From contig JAKOYE010000074.1 in the NCBI GenBank assembly GCA_029780675.1, positions 37,607 through 101,606 on the forward strand: a stretch of DNA of 64,000 nucleotides, in the 5' to 3' direction. Source of the stretch: Actinomycetes bacterium (GTDB lineage Bacteria; Actinomycetota; Actinomycetes; Mycobacteriales; Mycobacteriaceae). The notes beneath the pieces were generated by a model. It did not search any database. It had not been told where the DNA came from and was given only the letters and a program-made list of their open reading frames with translations. A program made the translations under genes and the position numbers. Of this stretch, positions 26,863 to 35,997 are shown piece after piece (positions within the stretch are counted from its first letter, which is position 1; every line of letters starts with the position of its first letter).

Positions 26863-27348
26863 GTGATTCGTGCTTTTGTGGTGGCCGCGGGTGGCGCTGC
26901 GATCGTGGTGGCCGGGGTGGCCGGTTGCTCGAGTGACAAGAAGGCCGAGACCAAGAGCGAGTCGACATCGGTGGAAGCGACTCAGGGGGACATGACGGCT
27001 TCGGCGGGGACCGGTACCGCCAAGGTATCCATTGACGGCCAGCCCAAGGAGATCGAGGGTCAGGTGGTGTGTGCGACCACGGCCGGGACCTTCAGCATCG
27101 GAGTCGGTGCCGGGACGAGTGGTATCGCGGTTGTCATGCCCGAGGATGCCTCCAGTGTGACCTCGGTGAGCCTCGGCAACATCGATGGTGTCGCGCTGGG
27201 CTATTCGCAGGGCGTTCCGGGCGGCGAAGCCACGGCGACCAAGGATGGCAAGAACTACAAGATCTCCGGCAAAGCCACCGGCGTGGACACGGCGAACCCC
27301 ATGCAGCCGATGACCAAGCCGTTCGAGATCGAGGTCAGCTGTCCCTAA
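26863..27348 (+). CDS. LpqH-type (19-kDa antigen family) lipoprotein
   Basis: 161 residues from GTG 26863, preceded by GGAGAG; the upstream ATG 26833 would put charged residues before the signal. Signal peptide IRAFVVAAGGAAIVVAGVAGCSS with lipobox VAGC, a Ser/Thr/Lys-rich linker that is likely O-glycosylated, and the LpqH domain (TAKVSIDGQPKEIEGQVVCATTAGTFSIGVG ... EIEVSCP, shown in parts) with its two conserved Cys. A surface lipoprotein and TLR2 ligand in pathogens. Convergent with the acyltransferase gene; a strong hairpin lies between them. Confidence 0.85.
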   Translation: MIRAFVVAAGGAAIVVAGVAGCSSDKKAETKSESTSVEATQGDMTASAGTGTAKVSIDGQPKEIEGQVVCATTAGTFSIGVGAGTSGIAVVMPEDASSVTSVSLGNIDGVALGYSQGVPGGEATATKDGKNYKISGKATGVDTANPMQPMTKPFEIEVSCP

Positions 27349-27354
27349 CTCGGG

Positions 27355-27395
27355 TCGGGGCGGCGGCGCGGCTCATGCGCCGCCGCCTGCCCCGA
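27355..27395. terminator. GC-rich bidirectional terminator hairpin
   Basis: TCGGGGC-GGCGGCGC pairs with GCGCCGCC...GCCCCGA around a short loop, between the convergent lipoprotein and acyltransferase genes. It has no T run on either side. Confidence 0.6.
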
Positions 27396-27404
27396 ACCGC
27401 ATGG

Positions 27405-28781
27405 CTAGGCTCCGGTCGCCCGTTCCAGCCCGGCCAGCGAGTCCTCCAGGTGGCCGAGCAACCGTTGCAGGCTCGGCACACTGCGCCGGCAGCCGACCAG
27501 GCCGAAGTCCATGTAGCCGGCGCGGGTCGACACCGTGATGTTGAGGGCCTGGCCTTCCAACGCGATCGACAGTGGGTAGTTGCCGTCCAGACGCGCGCCG
27601 TTCCAGTAGAGCGGCTCCCGCGCGCCCGGCACGTTGGAGATCACCAGGTTGAACGGCGGCGGCGCCGCACTGCCCAACGCCGGCGAGACCATGCTGAGTA
27701 ACAACGGCGAGACGTTGAACGCCGACAGCGCCAGGCGCTGCAACTGCGGTAGTGCCGCGAACACATCCTTATTGCCCCGCATCGACTCACTGACGGCCCG
27801 TAACCGTTGCGCGGGGTCGGCGGTGTCGGTGGCGAGGTTGCCCAACAGCGCGCCGACCTGATTCCCGCTGATCGAGTCGTCCTCACGCAGGCTGACCGGC
27901 ACCATCGCGATCAAAGGGCGGTCCGGCAGGGCGTTCAGTTCCAGCAGGTAGGCGCGCAACGCGCCGCCGCACATCGCCAGCACCACGTCGTTGACCGTCA
28001 CCCCGGCAGCCTGCTTGACCGCCATGATGCGCGACATCGACCAGGACTGCGCGGCACACCGCCGGGCGCCGCCGATCGGCACGTTCAGCATGGTCTTGGG
28101 CGCCTCGAAGGGCAGCGTCAGTTGCTGTTCGAGGAGTCCCTTGCGGGCGAGTCGCACCGCTGACGGGCCCAGTGCCGCAACGGATTCCGCGACCATCTCG
28201 GTTGTCTGCATCAGTCCGGCGAGCGGCGAGAATCCGAGACTGCCGGGGCCCCGCGAGGGGCGACGGCCGTTGCGCCCCCAGGGCACCCGCACGCCGTGAT
28301 CGTCGGCGTCGGTGGCCAGCGCCAGGCGCATCCGGCGCATCGCGCTGACGCCGTCCACCAGCGCGTGGTGGATTTTGGTGTAGACCGCGAACCGGCCGTC
28401 GTTGAGGCCCTCGACCAGGTGCGACTCCCACAGCGGACGGTGCCGGTCCAGGAGTGTTCCGTGCAGCCGCGACGTCAATTCGAGCAGTTCGCGCACCCGC
28501 CCCGGCGCGGGTAGCGCGGACCGGCGGATGTGGTACTCGAGGTCGAGGTCCCGGTCGACGGACCAGGCCAGGTTGGCGATCCCACCGAAGATCTCCGCCG
28601 GGTGCCTGCGGAACGTGTCGCTGATGTCCTCGCGGGCGATGAGTTCGGCGTACAACTCGCGGATGAAATCCGGGCCGGCCCCCTCGGGGGGCACGAAGAG
28701 TTGTAGACCGGCCACGTGCATGGGGTGTTCGCGAGTCTCGCCGAGCAGAAACAGCGAGTCCAGCGGTGCGATCAATTCCAT
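27405..28781 (-). CDS. WS/DGAT-type wax ester/triacylglycerol O-acyltransferase
   Basis: 458 residues from ATG 28781 (MELIAPLDSLFLLGETREHP), the normal start of this family. The catalytic HHxxxDG motif is KIHHALVDGVSAM near residue 138; the family block PFNLVISNVPG is present near the C-terminus. Transfers acyl-CoA to diacylglycerol or fatty alcohol for storage lipid. Mycobacteria have many paralogues, so the specific substrate cannot be inferred. Ends against a hairpin shared with the LpqH-type gene. Confidence 0.93.
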   Translation of the reverse strand: MELIAPLDSLFLLGETREHPMHVAGLQLFVPPEGAGPDFIRELYAELIAREDISDTFRRHPAEIFGGIANLAWSVDRDLDLEYHIRRSALPAPGRVRELLELTSRLHGTLLDRHRPLWESHLVEGLNDGRFAVYTKIHHALVDGVSAMRRMRLALATDADDHGVRVPWGRNGRRPSRGPGSLGFSPLAGLMQTTEMVAESVAALGPSAVRLARKGLLEQQLTLPFEAPKTMLNVPIGGARRCAAQSWSMSRIMAVKQAAGVTVNDVVLAMCGGALRAYLLELNALPDRPLIAMVPVSLREDDSISGNQVGALLGNLATDTADPAQRLRAVSESMRGNKDVFAALPQLQRLALSAFNVSPLLLSMVSPALGSAAPPPFNLVISNVPGAREPLYWNGARLDGNYPLSIALEGQALNITVSTRAGYMDFGLVGCRRSVPSLQRLLGHLEDSLAGLERATGA

Positions 28782-28926
28782 GGCCGACCTCGTATATCCG
28801 GTGTTCCCCAGAAGTCCATTACAGCGGCTCCGCACCGGGTGGACGGCGCGATTGACGCGATCGGGGCACGACGATCGGGGCATATAGCCCCTGTCCGGCA
28901 CGGGGGTGGTCCGGCAGTCTGGACTG

Positions 28927-29478
28927 ATGGGGGTCACCGGGTTCGGACTGGGACTGCTGGCCGTCGCGCTGACAGTTGTGGCGGGGGGGTGCGCCGCGGA
29001 GCGAACGGTCGTCGGCAGCGGCAACCCTTTTTCCGCTTCCTCCCCGCCGTCCGCTTCCTCTCCGCCGCCCGCAACCTCGCCGCAGGCCGAACCGGCACCG
29101 CAGCCGTCGTTGGCCGCCGCGATGCGCGAGTGGGAGGCCGTCGCCGGCGATCACTTCACGCAGTCCGCCCGTGCGCTCGAGAAGGTTTCGGCGGCCGCCG
29201 GCGTCGGCGATGACTCCGCCGTCCGTGCCGGGTGCACGGAACTGCACGACACCAACACGGTTGGTCTCCAGGGCCACCTGCCCACACCGGACCCGGCGCT
29301 CACCGCGGAGTTGCAGCGCATGATCGACGATGTGAACATCGCAGCGCACGCCTGTCTTCGCTTCGCCGACGGTCGCGACCTGACCGATGCCGTCACCTAC
29401 CAGGAGTACTTGGGTCGCGCGGTCGACCACCTGCAGCGTGCCAAGGGAATCCTGGCGGCAGATCTGCGTGGACGTTGA
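28927..29478 (+). CDS. Lipoprotein of unknown function
   Basis: 183 residues from ATG 28927. Signal GFGLGLLAVALTVVAGGCAA with lipobox VAGGC cleavage before Cys, a Ser/Pro-rich linker, then a helical domain (AAAMREWEAVAGDHFTQSARAL ... RMIDDVNIAAHACLRFADG, parts) with two Cys that may pair. This looks like a mycobacterial family of small helical lipoproteins. Convergent with the small secreted gene just downstream (six bases between stops). Confidence 0.72.
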   Translation: MGVTGFGLGLLAVALTVVAGGCAAERTVVGSGNPFSASSPPSASSPPPATSPQAEPAPQPSLAAAMREWEAVAGDHFTQSARALEKVSAAAGVGDDSAVRAGCTELHDTNTVGLQGHLPTPDPALTAELQRMIDDVNIAAHACLRFADGRDLTDAVTYQEYLGRAVDHLQRAKGILAADLRGR

Positions 29479-29483
29479 ACCGT

Positions 29484-29747
29484 CTAGCGGCGTGCGCCGC
29501 CGCCGGCGCCACCGGGTACCGCGTTCCAGCCCGGCTGGGCCACCTCGGCCTCGGTGAGTTGATCGCTCACGTCCGGGATGACGGTCGGAGCGCAGTTCAT
29601 CGAGAAGCTGTCGGTGGTGTCGATGGTGTCGTCGCACTGAGCCAGAACCGTCGGGGCGGTGGACTCGACGGCCACGACCGCGATCGCCAGCCCTGTCAGC
29701 GCGGTGAGGGCTGCGGCGCCGAGTGCGGCACGGTGCAGAAACGTCAC
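29484..29747 (-). CDS. Small secreted protein
   Basis: 87 residues from GTG 29747, preceded by AGGGAGGG; a longer version from 29780 adds a charged N-terminus and is less likely. A signal peptide (AALGAAALTALTGLAIAVVAVESTAPTV region) is followed by a short acidic mature part with two Cys (QCDDTIDTTDSFSMNCAPTV) and the conserved-looking ending LTEAEVAQPGWNAVPGG. No known function. Confidence 0.6.
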   Translation of the reverse strand: MTFLHRAALGAAALTALTGLAIAVVAVESTAPTVLAQCDDTIDTTDSFSMNCAPTVIPDVSDQLTEAEVAQPGWNAVPGGAGGGARR

Positions 29748-29879
29748 GTAGGCCCTCCCTGTTCGACAGTCCTTACCCAAGGTTACGCCTACCGACCGAA
29801 TGCCTGTTGTGATGCGGATTACACATTCAATTGACGGGTGCCCTAATATTCATAACTCACGGGTTAAGGAGCTTCGGAC

Positions 29880-32800
29880 ATGTCACGTATCACTCTCGAC
29901 CGGTTTGTCGTCCAGTTGACCACCTCCGCATGGGCGGTCGGCCGGGTGGGTGCCCTAGCCGCGGTGCTCGGTATCGGCGGCGTTTTCGGCGGTGCCGCCG
30001 TCGCCGCCGCGGAGCCCGATCAGGCGAACGAGGCCACCGCGGGTACCAATGCCCCGTCGGACGCTCGGGCCGGCGCCGATAACCGGCGCGGCACCGCAGT
30101 CCGGGGGGCGTCCCGTCCCGCCGAGGTGACAGAGCGCACGTCGCGGACGTCGGCGGGGGCGCTGCAACGCCCCGACACCGACACCGCCCGCAGTCACGCG
30201 GCACCGGCGCTGCCTGCCTCGGCCACCTCTACCGATCGTCCGGTGGGTGTCGTCACCCCAGCGGTGCCGGATGTCAGCACCGCCGTTTCGGTGCCGGGAA
30301 TCTCAGCGGTGCGGGCTCAGGCGGACGTACGCGCCGCGCGTCAGGGCGCGGTCAGCGCGGCGCCGGTCCAGGTGCCGGTCATCGTGCCCCCCGCAGCTCA
30401 GGACATCCCGCCCGTCGCGGTGCCGGCGGCCGCCGTGCCCGTTCAGATTCCGTCCGCCGCCCGCAATCTCCTCGACGCGCTGAACCCGCTACTGGGTGGC
30501 GGCACCGGCGGTCCGGTGGAGTCTCCGGTGGCCTGGGCGGGGCTGGCCGTCGCGCGCCGGCTCGCCCGGACACCGGCAGCCCAGGCGGTGGTGGTCCCGG
30601 CGAGCGCCGCCGCGGCAACACCCGGAGCGGCCACCACAGTCGCCCCGACCATCACCAAGATCACCTGGGCCTGGGGCACCAACACCGCCATCGCGTTCAA
30701 CCCCGCTGTCGACAAGCTGGACTTCAGCTGGATGGGCGCCCCCAACTTCGACGTCACCGAACAGGCCGGCTCGACCCGGATCTCGATCGTCGGCAACAAC
30801 CAGAGCTACACGCTGACCAACGTCGCCATGCGCCAGCTGCAGATGAGCAACATCATCGCCCTGGATTCCGGGGCGCAGGCCAAGTGGCAGAACCTGATCA
30901 CCGCAGCCCAGAACACCGTCAGCACGCCATCGGTGTCGGTCTCGAACGCCACGGTGACGGAAGGTAACTCGGGCACCGCCGACCTGGCCTTCACGGTGTC
31001 GCTGTCGAAGGCCTCCGACAAGACCGTGACGGTGAACTACGCGACCGGCAACGGCACCGCGACCGCCGGGCAGGACTACACGGCCAAATCGGGCACCGTC
31101 ACCTTCGCCCCCGGGGTCGTCTCCCAGCAGGTGAAGGTCGCCGTGACCGCTGACACCGTCGTAGAGTCCGACGAGACGCTGTCCCTGACACTGTCCGCAC
31201 CGACCAATGCGACGCTGGGAACCGCCAGTGCCACCGGCACCATCGTCAACGACGACACCCCACCGGTGGTGGTCACCCCTCCGACGGTGTCGATCGCGAA
31301 TGCCTCGGTCGCCGAGGGCAATTCGGGTACGTCGAACCTGGCGTTCACGGTGTCGCTGTCCAAGGCCTACGACAAGACCGTCACGGTGAACTACGCGACC
31401 GCCAACGGCACGGCGTTGGCGGGCCAGGACTACACGGCCAAGACGGGCACGGTCACCTTCGCTCCCGGGATCGTCTCCCAGCAGGTCAGCGTCGCGGTGA
31501 CCGGTGACACCGCCGTGGAGCCCAGCGAGACGCTGACCGTCACGCTGTCGAGTCCGACCAACGCGACGCTGGCCACCGCCAGTGCCACCGGCACCATCCT
31601 CAGCGACGACCTCGCCCCCGGTACCGGCGGGAACCAGGCGCAGTGGGGGAACGCGTTCTTCGCCCCGTACGTCGACATGGGCGGCTGGCCGGTCCCGGAT
31701 CTGCTGAAGGTCTCCCAGGCCACCGGGGCCTCCCTGGTGACCGCCGCGTTCCTGCAGGCCACCCCCGAGGGCAAACTGGGCTGGGCGGGCCTGTCGGCGC
31801 TGACCCCCGGTGCCTCCAACGACCAGGCCCAGGCCATCGACAAGACGATCAGGGACTTCAAGGCCGCCGGCGGCGACGTAATGATCTCCCTGGGCGGCGC
31901 GGCGGGCACCAGCCTGGCGCAGTCCTATGTCGCCCGGGGTCTCGGCGCCCAGGATCTGGCCAACGCCTACGCCCAGGTGATCGACACCTACGGGGTGAGC
32001 CACATCGACTTCGACATCGAGGGCTCTGCGGTCGCCGATCCCGCGTCGATCGCGCTGAACAGCCAGGCGCTGAAGTTGCTGCAGCAGGCCAAGCCCGATG
32101 TGAAGATCTGGTACACGCTGCCGGTGTTGCCGACCGGACTGACCGCCGACGGCCTCAACGTGGTCGAGTCGGCGCTCAAGGCCGGGGTGAACCTGGCCGG
32201 CGTCAACGTGATGGCCATGGACTACGGCGAATCGGCCGCGCCCACCAGCGGACCCAACGCCCAGACCATGGGCACCTATGCGATCCGCGCAGGGGAGAGC
32301 ACCTACACCCAGCTCAGCTCGCTGTACGGGAAGTACGGCAAGACCTACGGCTACAGCCAGTTGGGTATCACCCCGATGATCGGGGTCAACGATGTCCTCA
32401 CCGAGGTGTTCACCGCCGCCGATGCCCAAGCGCTGGAGGACTACGCCCGCGCCAAGGGACTGGGCATGCTGTCGTTCTGGTCGGTCACCCGCGACAACCC
32501 GGGCACCCTGGGTCAGGCCACTCCCACCGCGTCCGGCCTGAACCTGCCGGCGGGCACATTCAGTAACGTCTTCAACGACTACGGCACCATCAACGTCGTC
32601 GACTACGGATCGTCCACCGGCGGGGGAACTGGTGGCGGAACCGGTGGGGGCACCGGTACCCCCGTCCAGGGCGGAACCACCACGGTCATCTCCTGGAAGT
32701 GGGGAACCAACACGGCGCTGGCCTTCGACACCGCGAAGGACAAGCTCGACTTCGGCTGGTTCCAGCCCGGCAACTTCGAGATCAGCGAGGTGTCCGGTTC

Positions 32801-34985
32801 GACCCGGATCTCGATCGTCGGGAACAACCAGACCTACACGCTCACCGGTGTGCCTCTCGGCACAATGAGTACCGGCAATATCGTCGCGCTGGACCCGGCC
32901 ACCGTGACCAAGTGGCAGAACGCCATCGCCGGAGCCGGCCAGACCACACCGGTCACCACGCCGCCGACCGTCTCGGTGGCCAACGCGACTGTTGCCGAGG
33001 GCAATTCGGGTACCACCAATCTGAACTTCACGGTGTCGCTGTCGAAGGCCCATGACAAGACGGTCACGGTGAACTACGCGACGGCCAACGGCACGGCGAC
33101 CGCCGGACAGGACTTCACCGCCAAGTCCGGCACCCTGACTTTCGCCCCCGGGGTCACCTCCCAGCAGGTCAGCGTCGCGGTCACCGGCGACACCGCGGTC
33201 GAGTCGGCCGAGACGTTGACGCTGGCACTGTCCAACCCGTCGGGTGCCACCCTCGGCACGGCGACGGCGACGGCGACCGGCACCATCACCAATGACGACA
33301 CCGCGCCGGGACCGGTCACCCCGCCGAGTGTGTCGGTGTCGAATGCCACGGTGGCCGAGGGCAATTCGGGGTCCCGGAACCTGACCTTCACGGTCACGCT
33401 GTCGAAGGCCGCCACTACCCCCGTCACCGTCAACTACGCGACGACCAATGGCACGGCGACCGCGGGTCAGGATTACACCGCGGCTTCGGGCACGCTCACC
33501 TTCGCCCCGGGTGCGGTCTCCCAGCAGGTGAACGTCGCGGTCGCCGGCGACACCGCGGTGGAGCCCAGCGAGACACTGACGGTGACGTTGTCCAACCCGT
33601 CCGGTGCCACCCTCGGTACCGCGACGGGCACCGGAACCATCACCAACGACGACAGTTCCACCGCGCCGCCGCCCACGACGACGCTGCCGATCGCGCTGAC
33701 TGACAAGGTGGTGGCGGCGTACTTCCCGGAGTGGGGGATCTACGGCCGCAACTTCCAGGTCGCCGACATTCCCGGCGATCAGGTCAATCACGTCATCTAC
33801 TCGTTCCTCAACCTGACCAGCAACGGTGATGTGGTGCTGTACGACAGCTTCGCGGCCACTGAGAAGCGCTTCGCTGCTCATGAGACGGTGAGCGGCGAGG
33901 CGGACCTGTGGTACTACCCGCCGAGCGACCCGCGGTCCACCCAGACCGTGTGGGGCAACTTCAACCAATTGGCGCAGCTGAAGCAGAAGTACCCGCACAT
34001 GCGGGTCAGCGTCGCGATCGGCGGCTGGACCCTGTCCGATCACTTCAGCACCGTGACGAGTACCGCCGCGGGCCGGGAGAAGATGGCCAACTCCATCGTG
34101 TCGTTCCTGACCACGTACCAGATGTTCGACGGCGTCGACTTCGACTGGGAGTACCCGGGTGGTGGTGGAGAGGCGGGCAACTCGCAGAGCGCCGCCGACG
34201 GGGCGAACTACGCCGAACTGCTGAAGCTGGTGCGGACCAAACTCGATGCCCTGGGTCAGCAGACCGGGCGGAAGTACGACATCTCGGTGGCCTCGCCGGG
34301 CGGGTACGACAAGATCGCCAACTTCAACCTCGCCGGGCTCGCCCCGAGCGTGGACTTCTTCAACGTGATGTCCTACGACTTCCACGGCACGTGGGAGAAC
34401 ACCACCGGTCATCAGTCGGCCTTCACCGGCGACGCGAACGGCTACGACATCGAGACCGCGATCGGGCTCTACCTGGCCGCCGGCGTCGATCCCGGCAAAA
34501 TCGTGCTGGGGGCGCCGCTGTACACCCGCGGCTGGAGCGGTGTCGCCGACGGCGGTGACGGCGGGTATCTGGAGCGGACCTCCGGCGCTGCCCCGGGCAC
34601 CTTCGAAGCCGGCGTCTACGACTACAAGGACCTGCTGGCCCAGGTGCAGAATCCGGCCAACGGCTGGAAGCTGTACTGGGACGACAACGCCCAGGCGGCC
34701 TACGTCTACAACCCGGCCAAGGGACTCTTCAGCTCCTTCGAGACCCCGACGTCGATCGCCCAGAAGGCGCAGTGGGCCGACGATCTGGGGTTGGGCGGGA
34801 TGATGTTCTGGGACATCAGCAATGACGCCGTGGGTTCGCCGGAGAGCCTCGTCAAGGCGGCCTACGACTCCCTGGTGCTGGGCAAGGATCTGGCCACGAT
34901 CCGATCCAACTCCGCACTGAAGAGTGAGGCGATCATCGGCGGCGACGGGCGGATCACGGCGCTGCCGGCGGCCTCGCGGCTTTGA
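29880..34985 (+). CDS. Giant secreted protein with two GH18 domains and four Calx-beta repeats
   Basis: 1,701 residues. Signal-like N-terminus (helix about 20-42), Ala/Pro/Val-rich spacer to 260, then a duplicated cassette. First half: an 80-residue W-WGTNTA-AF module (262-340), two Calx-beta repeats (350-577) and a GH18 domain (585-907) with the acid in HIDFDIEG (Glu714). A Gly/Thr linker follows (912-929). Second half: the same module (937-1018), two Calx-beta repeats (1028-1258) and a different GH18 domain (1273-1670) with FDGVDFDWEYPG (Glu1424). GH18 enzymes cut chitin or related N-acetylglucosamine polymers. Both catalytic acids are present. Followed by a strong terminator. Confidence 0.88.
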   Translation: MSRITLDRFVVQLTTSAWAVGRVGALAAVLGIGGVFGGAAVAAAEPDQANEATAGTNAPSDARAGADNRRGTAVRGASRPAEVTERTSRTSAGALQRPDTDTARSHAAPALPASATSTDRPVGVVTPAVPDVSTAVSVPGISAVRAQADVRAARQGAVSAAPVQVPVIVPPAAQDIPPVAVPAAAVPVQIPSAARNLLDALNPLLGGGTGGPVESPVAWAGLAVARRLARTPAAQAVVVPASAAAATPGAATTVAPTITKITWAWGTNTAIAFNPAVDKLDFSWMGAPNFDVTEQAGSTRISIVGNNQSYTLTNVAMRQLQMSNIIALDSGAQAKWQNLITAAQNTVSTPSVSVSNATVTEGNSGTADLAFTVSLSKASDKTVTVNYATGNGTATAGQDYTAKSGTVTFAPGVVSQQVKVAVTADTVVESDETLSLTLSAPTNATLGTASATGTIVNDDTPPVVVTPPTVSIANASVAEGNSGTSNLAFTVSLSKAYDKTVTVNYATANGTALAGQDYTAKTGTVTFAPGIVSQQVSVAVTGDTAVEPSETLTVTLSSPTNATLATASATGTILSDDLAPGTGGNQAQWGNAFFAPYVDMGGWPVPDLLKVSQATGASLVTAAFLQATPEGKLGWAGLSALTPGASNDQAQAIDKTIRDFKAAGGDVMISLGGAAGTSLAQSYVARGLGAQDLANAYAQVIDTYGVSHIDFDIEGSAVADPASIALNSQALKLLQQAKPDVKIWYTLPVLPTGLTADGLNVVESALKAGVNLAGVNVMAMDYGESAAPTSGPNAQTMGTYAIRAGESTYTQLSSLYGKYGKTYGYSQLGITPMIGVNDVLTEVFTAADAQALEDYARAKGLGMLSFWSVTRDNPGTLGQATPTASGLNLPAGTFSNVFNDYGTINVVDYGSSTGGGTGGGTGGGTGTPVQGGTTTVISWKWGTNTALAFDTAKDKLDFGWFQPGNFEISEVSGSTRISIVGNNQTYTLTGVPLGTMSTGNIVALDPATVTKWQNAIAGAGQTTPVTTPPTVSVANATVAEGNSGTTNLNFTVSLSKAHDKTVTVNYATANGTATAGQDFTAKSGTLTFAPGVTSQQVSVAVTGDTAVESAETLTLALSNPSGATLGTATATATGTITNDDTAPGPVTPPSVSVSNATVAEGNSGSRNLTFTVTLSKAATTPVTVNYATTNGTATAGQDYTAASGTLTFAPGAVSQQVNVAVAGDTAVEPSETLTVTLSNPSGATLGTATGTGTITNDDSSTAPPPTTTLPIALTDKVVAAYFPEWGIYGRNFQVADIPGDQVNHVIYSFLNLTSNGDVVLYDSFAATEKRFAAHETVSGEADLWYYPPSDPRSTQTVWGNFNQLAQLKQKYPHMRVSVAIGGWTLSDHFSTVTSTAAGREKMANSIVSFLTTYQMFDGVDFDWEYPGGGGEAGNSQSAADGANYAELLKLVRTKLDALGQQTGRKYDISVASPGGYDKIANFNLAGLAPSVDFFNVMSYDFHGTWENTTGHQSAFTGDANGYDIETAIGLYLAAGVDPGKIVLGAPLYTRGWSGVADGGDGGYLERTSGAAPGTFEAGVYDYKDLLAQVQNPANGWKLYWDDNAQAAYVYNPAKGLFSSFETPTSIAQKAQWADDLGLGGMMFWDISNDAVGSPESLVKAAYDSLVLGKDLATIRSNSALKSEAIIGGDGRITALPAASRL

Positions 34986-34992
34986 GCCGAGA

Positions 34993-35031
34993 CCGGACGT
35001 TGCGGCCACCGATGGTGGCCGCAACGTCCGG
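34993..35031 (+). terminator. Perfect 18-bp-stem terminator of the GH18 gene
   Basis: CCGGACGTTGCGGCCACC and its exact complement flank the loop GAT, eight bases after the stop. It marks the end of the chromosomal segment; the tRNA-like repeat starts seven bases later. Confidence 0.8.
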
Positions 35032-35037
35032 GAACGG

Positions 35038-35061
35038 ATGGCGGTGGCGGAGGGATTTGAA
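35038..35061 (-). repeat. Left attachment-site copy (tRNA-Ser 3' end)
   Basis: 24 bases identical to 50798-50821; four further bases match after one mismatch (T for C). Read on the minus strand it is the second half of a T arm, the acceptor strand, the discriminator G and CCA. The rest of a tRNA is missing here. Confidence 0.85.
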
Positions 35062-35515
35062 TCCTCCATCGGGCTCTAGTCAGGCGCCCAAATACCCGTT
35101 GAAGTGGGGATTTTCATCACCGGAAATGACTCCAAGTATCTGTAACTGCGGTTCGGTTGTGGACAAAATGTGGGCACGCGGGACGCCCCATCCGGGGCGA
35201 TGCTGACGTCCTTAACGTTGACTCCGATGTGCCAACCTCGCCACGGTGGTCCGTCGGAGCTGCCCGGAATCGAACCCGCTCTAAAAATCGCCCTGAAATG
35301 GTAAAACGCTGGTTGTGGTGACGTGGGAGTACGTCAGACGGCGTGAAAACACCTGGGAGAACGCGGGAGTTGTTGACGGCGTCAACAGCCTCTCATGCGG
35401 TCCCCCGAATGGACTCTAACCATAATTTCGGGTCCTGATGGGATGGCTGGATGCGTCTCTAACTGCGGAAATACCTCACGCGAGGGATCTCGCTAATAAA
35501 TCGTCCAACGCCGGA
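35062..35515. other. Left end of island, no intact gene
   Basis: About 450 bases without a credible gene. It contains a short hairpin (GACGCCCC-ATCC-GGGGCG near 35180), the tmRNA-like fragment at 35256-35277 and a minus-strand frame that ends inside the att copy. An integrase gene would be expected here; I found no recognisable tyrosine or serine recombinase motif. Confidence 0.5.
35256..35277 (-). other. tmRNA-3'-end-like fragment
   Basis: On the minus strand CGGGTTCGATTCCGGGCAGC followed by TCC. From memory the mycobacterial ssrA (tmRNA) 3' end reads CGGGTTCGATTCCCGGCAGC then TCCACCA, one base different over this stretch. The upstream body of tmRNA and the CCA end are absent, so it is a fragment, possibly an attachment site left by another element that used ssrA. 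Chance similarity of a T-arm-like sequence is possible. Confidence 0.4.
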
Positions 35516-35941
35516 TCAACGCTGTCCGGCGGGCGGCGGAATCATCGGCATCGACGAGGGCGGGGTCGACGGTCGGCTGCCGCCCGGAGCCATGCCCCCC
35601 GGGCCCATCCCCGGCATGCCGCCGGGACCCATCCCGCCTGCTCCCATGCCGCCCATCCCGCCGGGGCCCATGCCGCCTTGCATCTGCATCATCGGGCAGC
35701 CGCCGCCCGTCGGGCCGCTCGAACCCATCTCGCCGCTCTGGTAACCGCGGTGCCACCCGTAGCCGCCTCTCGCCTGGGCAGCGAAGAATCCGGCACAAAA
35801 GACCACCGCGACGATGAAGAGGATTCCGGCAACAATGCCCACCCACGCCAACACCCGGTAGAGCCCGGTATCGCGGTGAACATGGCGTTCGGTGGTGACG
35901 ATCGGGTCAAGCGTGTCGGTGGCTGGTGTCGGTTCGGTCAT
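35516..35941 (-). CDS. Single-pass membrane protein with Met/Gly-rich tail
   Basis: 141 residues. A hydrophilic N-terminus, one helix (RVLAWVGIVAGILFIVAVVFCAGFFAA), then a tail of about 80 residues dominated by Met, Gly and Pro (CPMMQMQGGMGPGGMGGMG and similar). Clustered methionines are typical of Cu(I)-binding segments facing the outside. A CsoR/RicR-like palindrome lies 57 bases upstream of the ATG, which supports a copper-induced gene. No named family. Confidence 0.7.
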   Translation of the reverse strand: MTEPTPATDTLDPIVTTERHVHRDTGLYRVLAWVGIVAGILFIVAVVFCAGFFAAQARGGYGWHRGYQSGEMGSSGPTGGGCPMMQMQGGMGPGGMGGMGAGGMGPGGMPGMGPGGMAPGGSRPSTPPSSMPMIPPPAGQR

Positions 35942-35997
35942 GGTGACGATCCCTCCGTGTTGAAAATCGGGCCCGGACTTGTGGGCCCGAAGCTGCT

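Noticed and set aside
30489..35069. A 1,526-codon open frame on the minus strand of the GH18 gene
   Set aside because: It is the antisense of a repetitive GC-rich coding sequence; its product is Arg/Gly/His-rich without domains, while the plus frame has two GH18 and four Calx-beta domains.
35062..35515. An integrase remnant at the left island end
   Set aside because: The short minus-strand frame that ends in the att copy shows no recombinase motif (no R-HxxR-Y or serine-recombinase pattern), so no claim is made.
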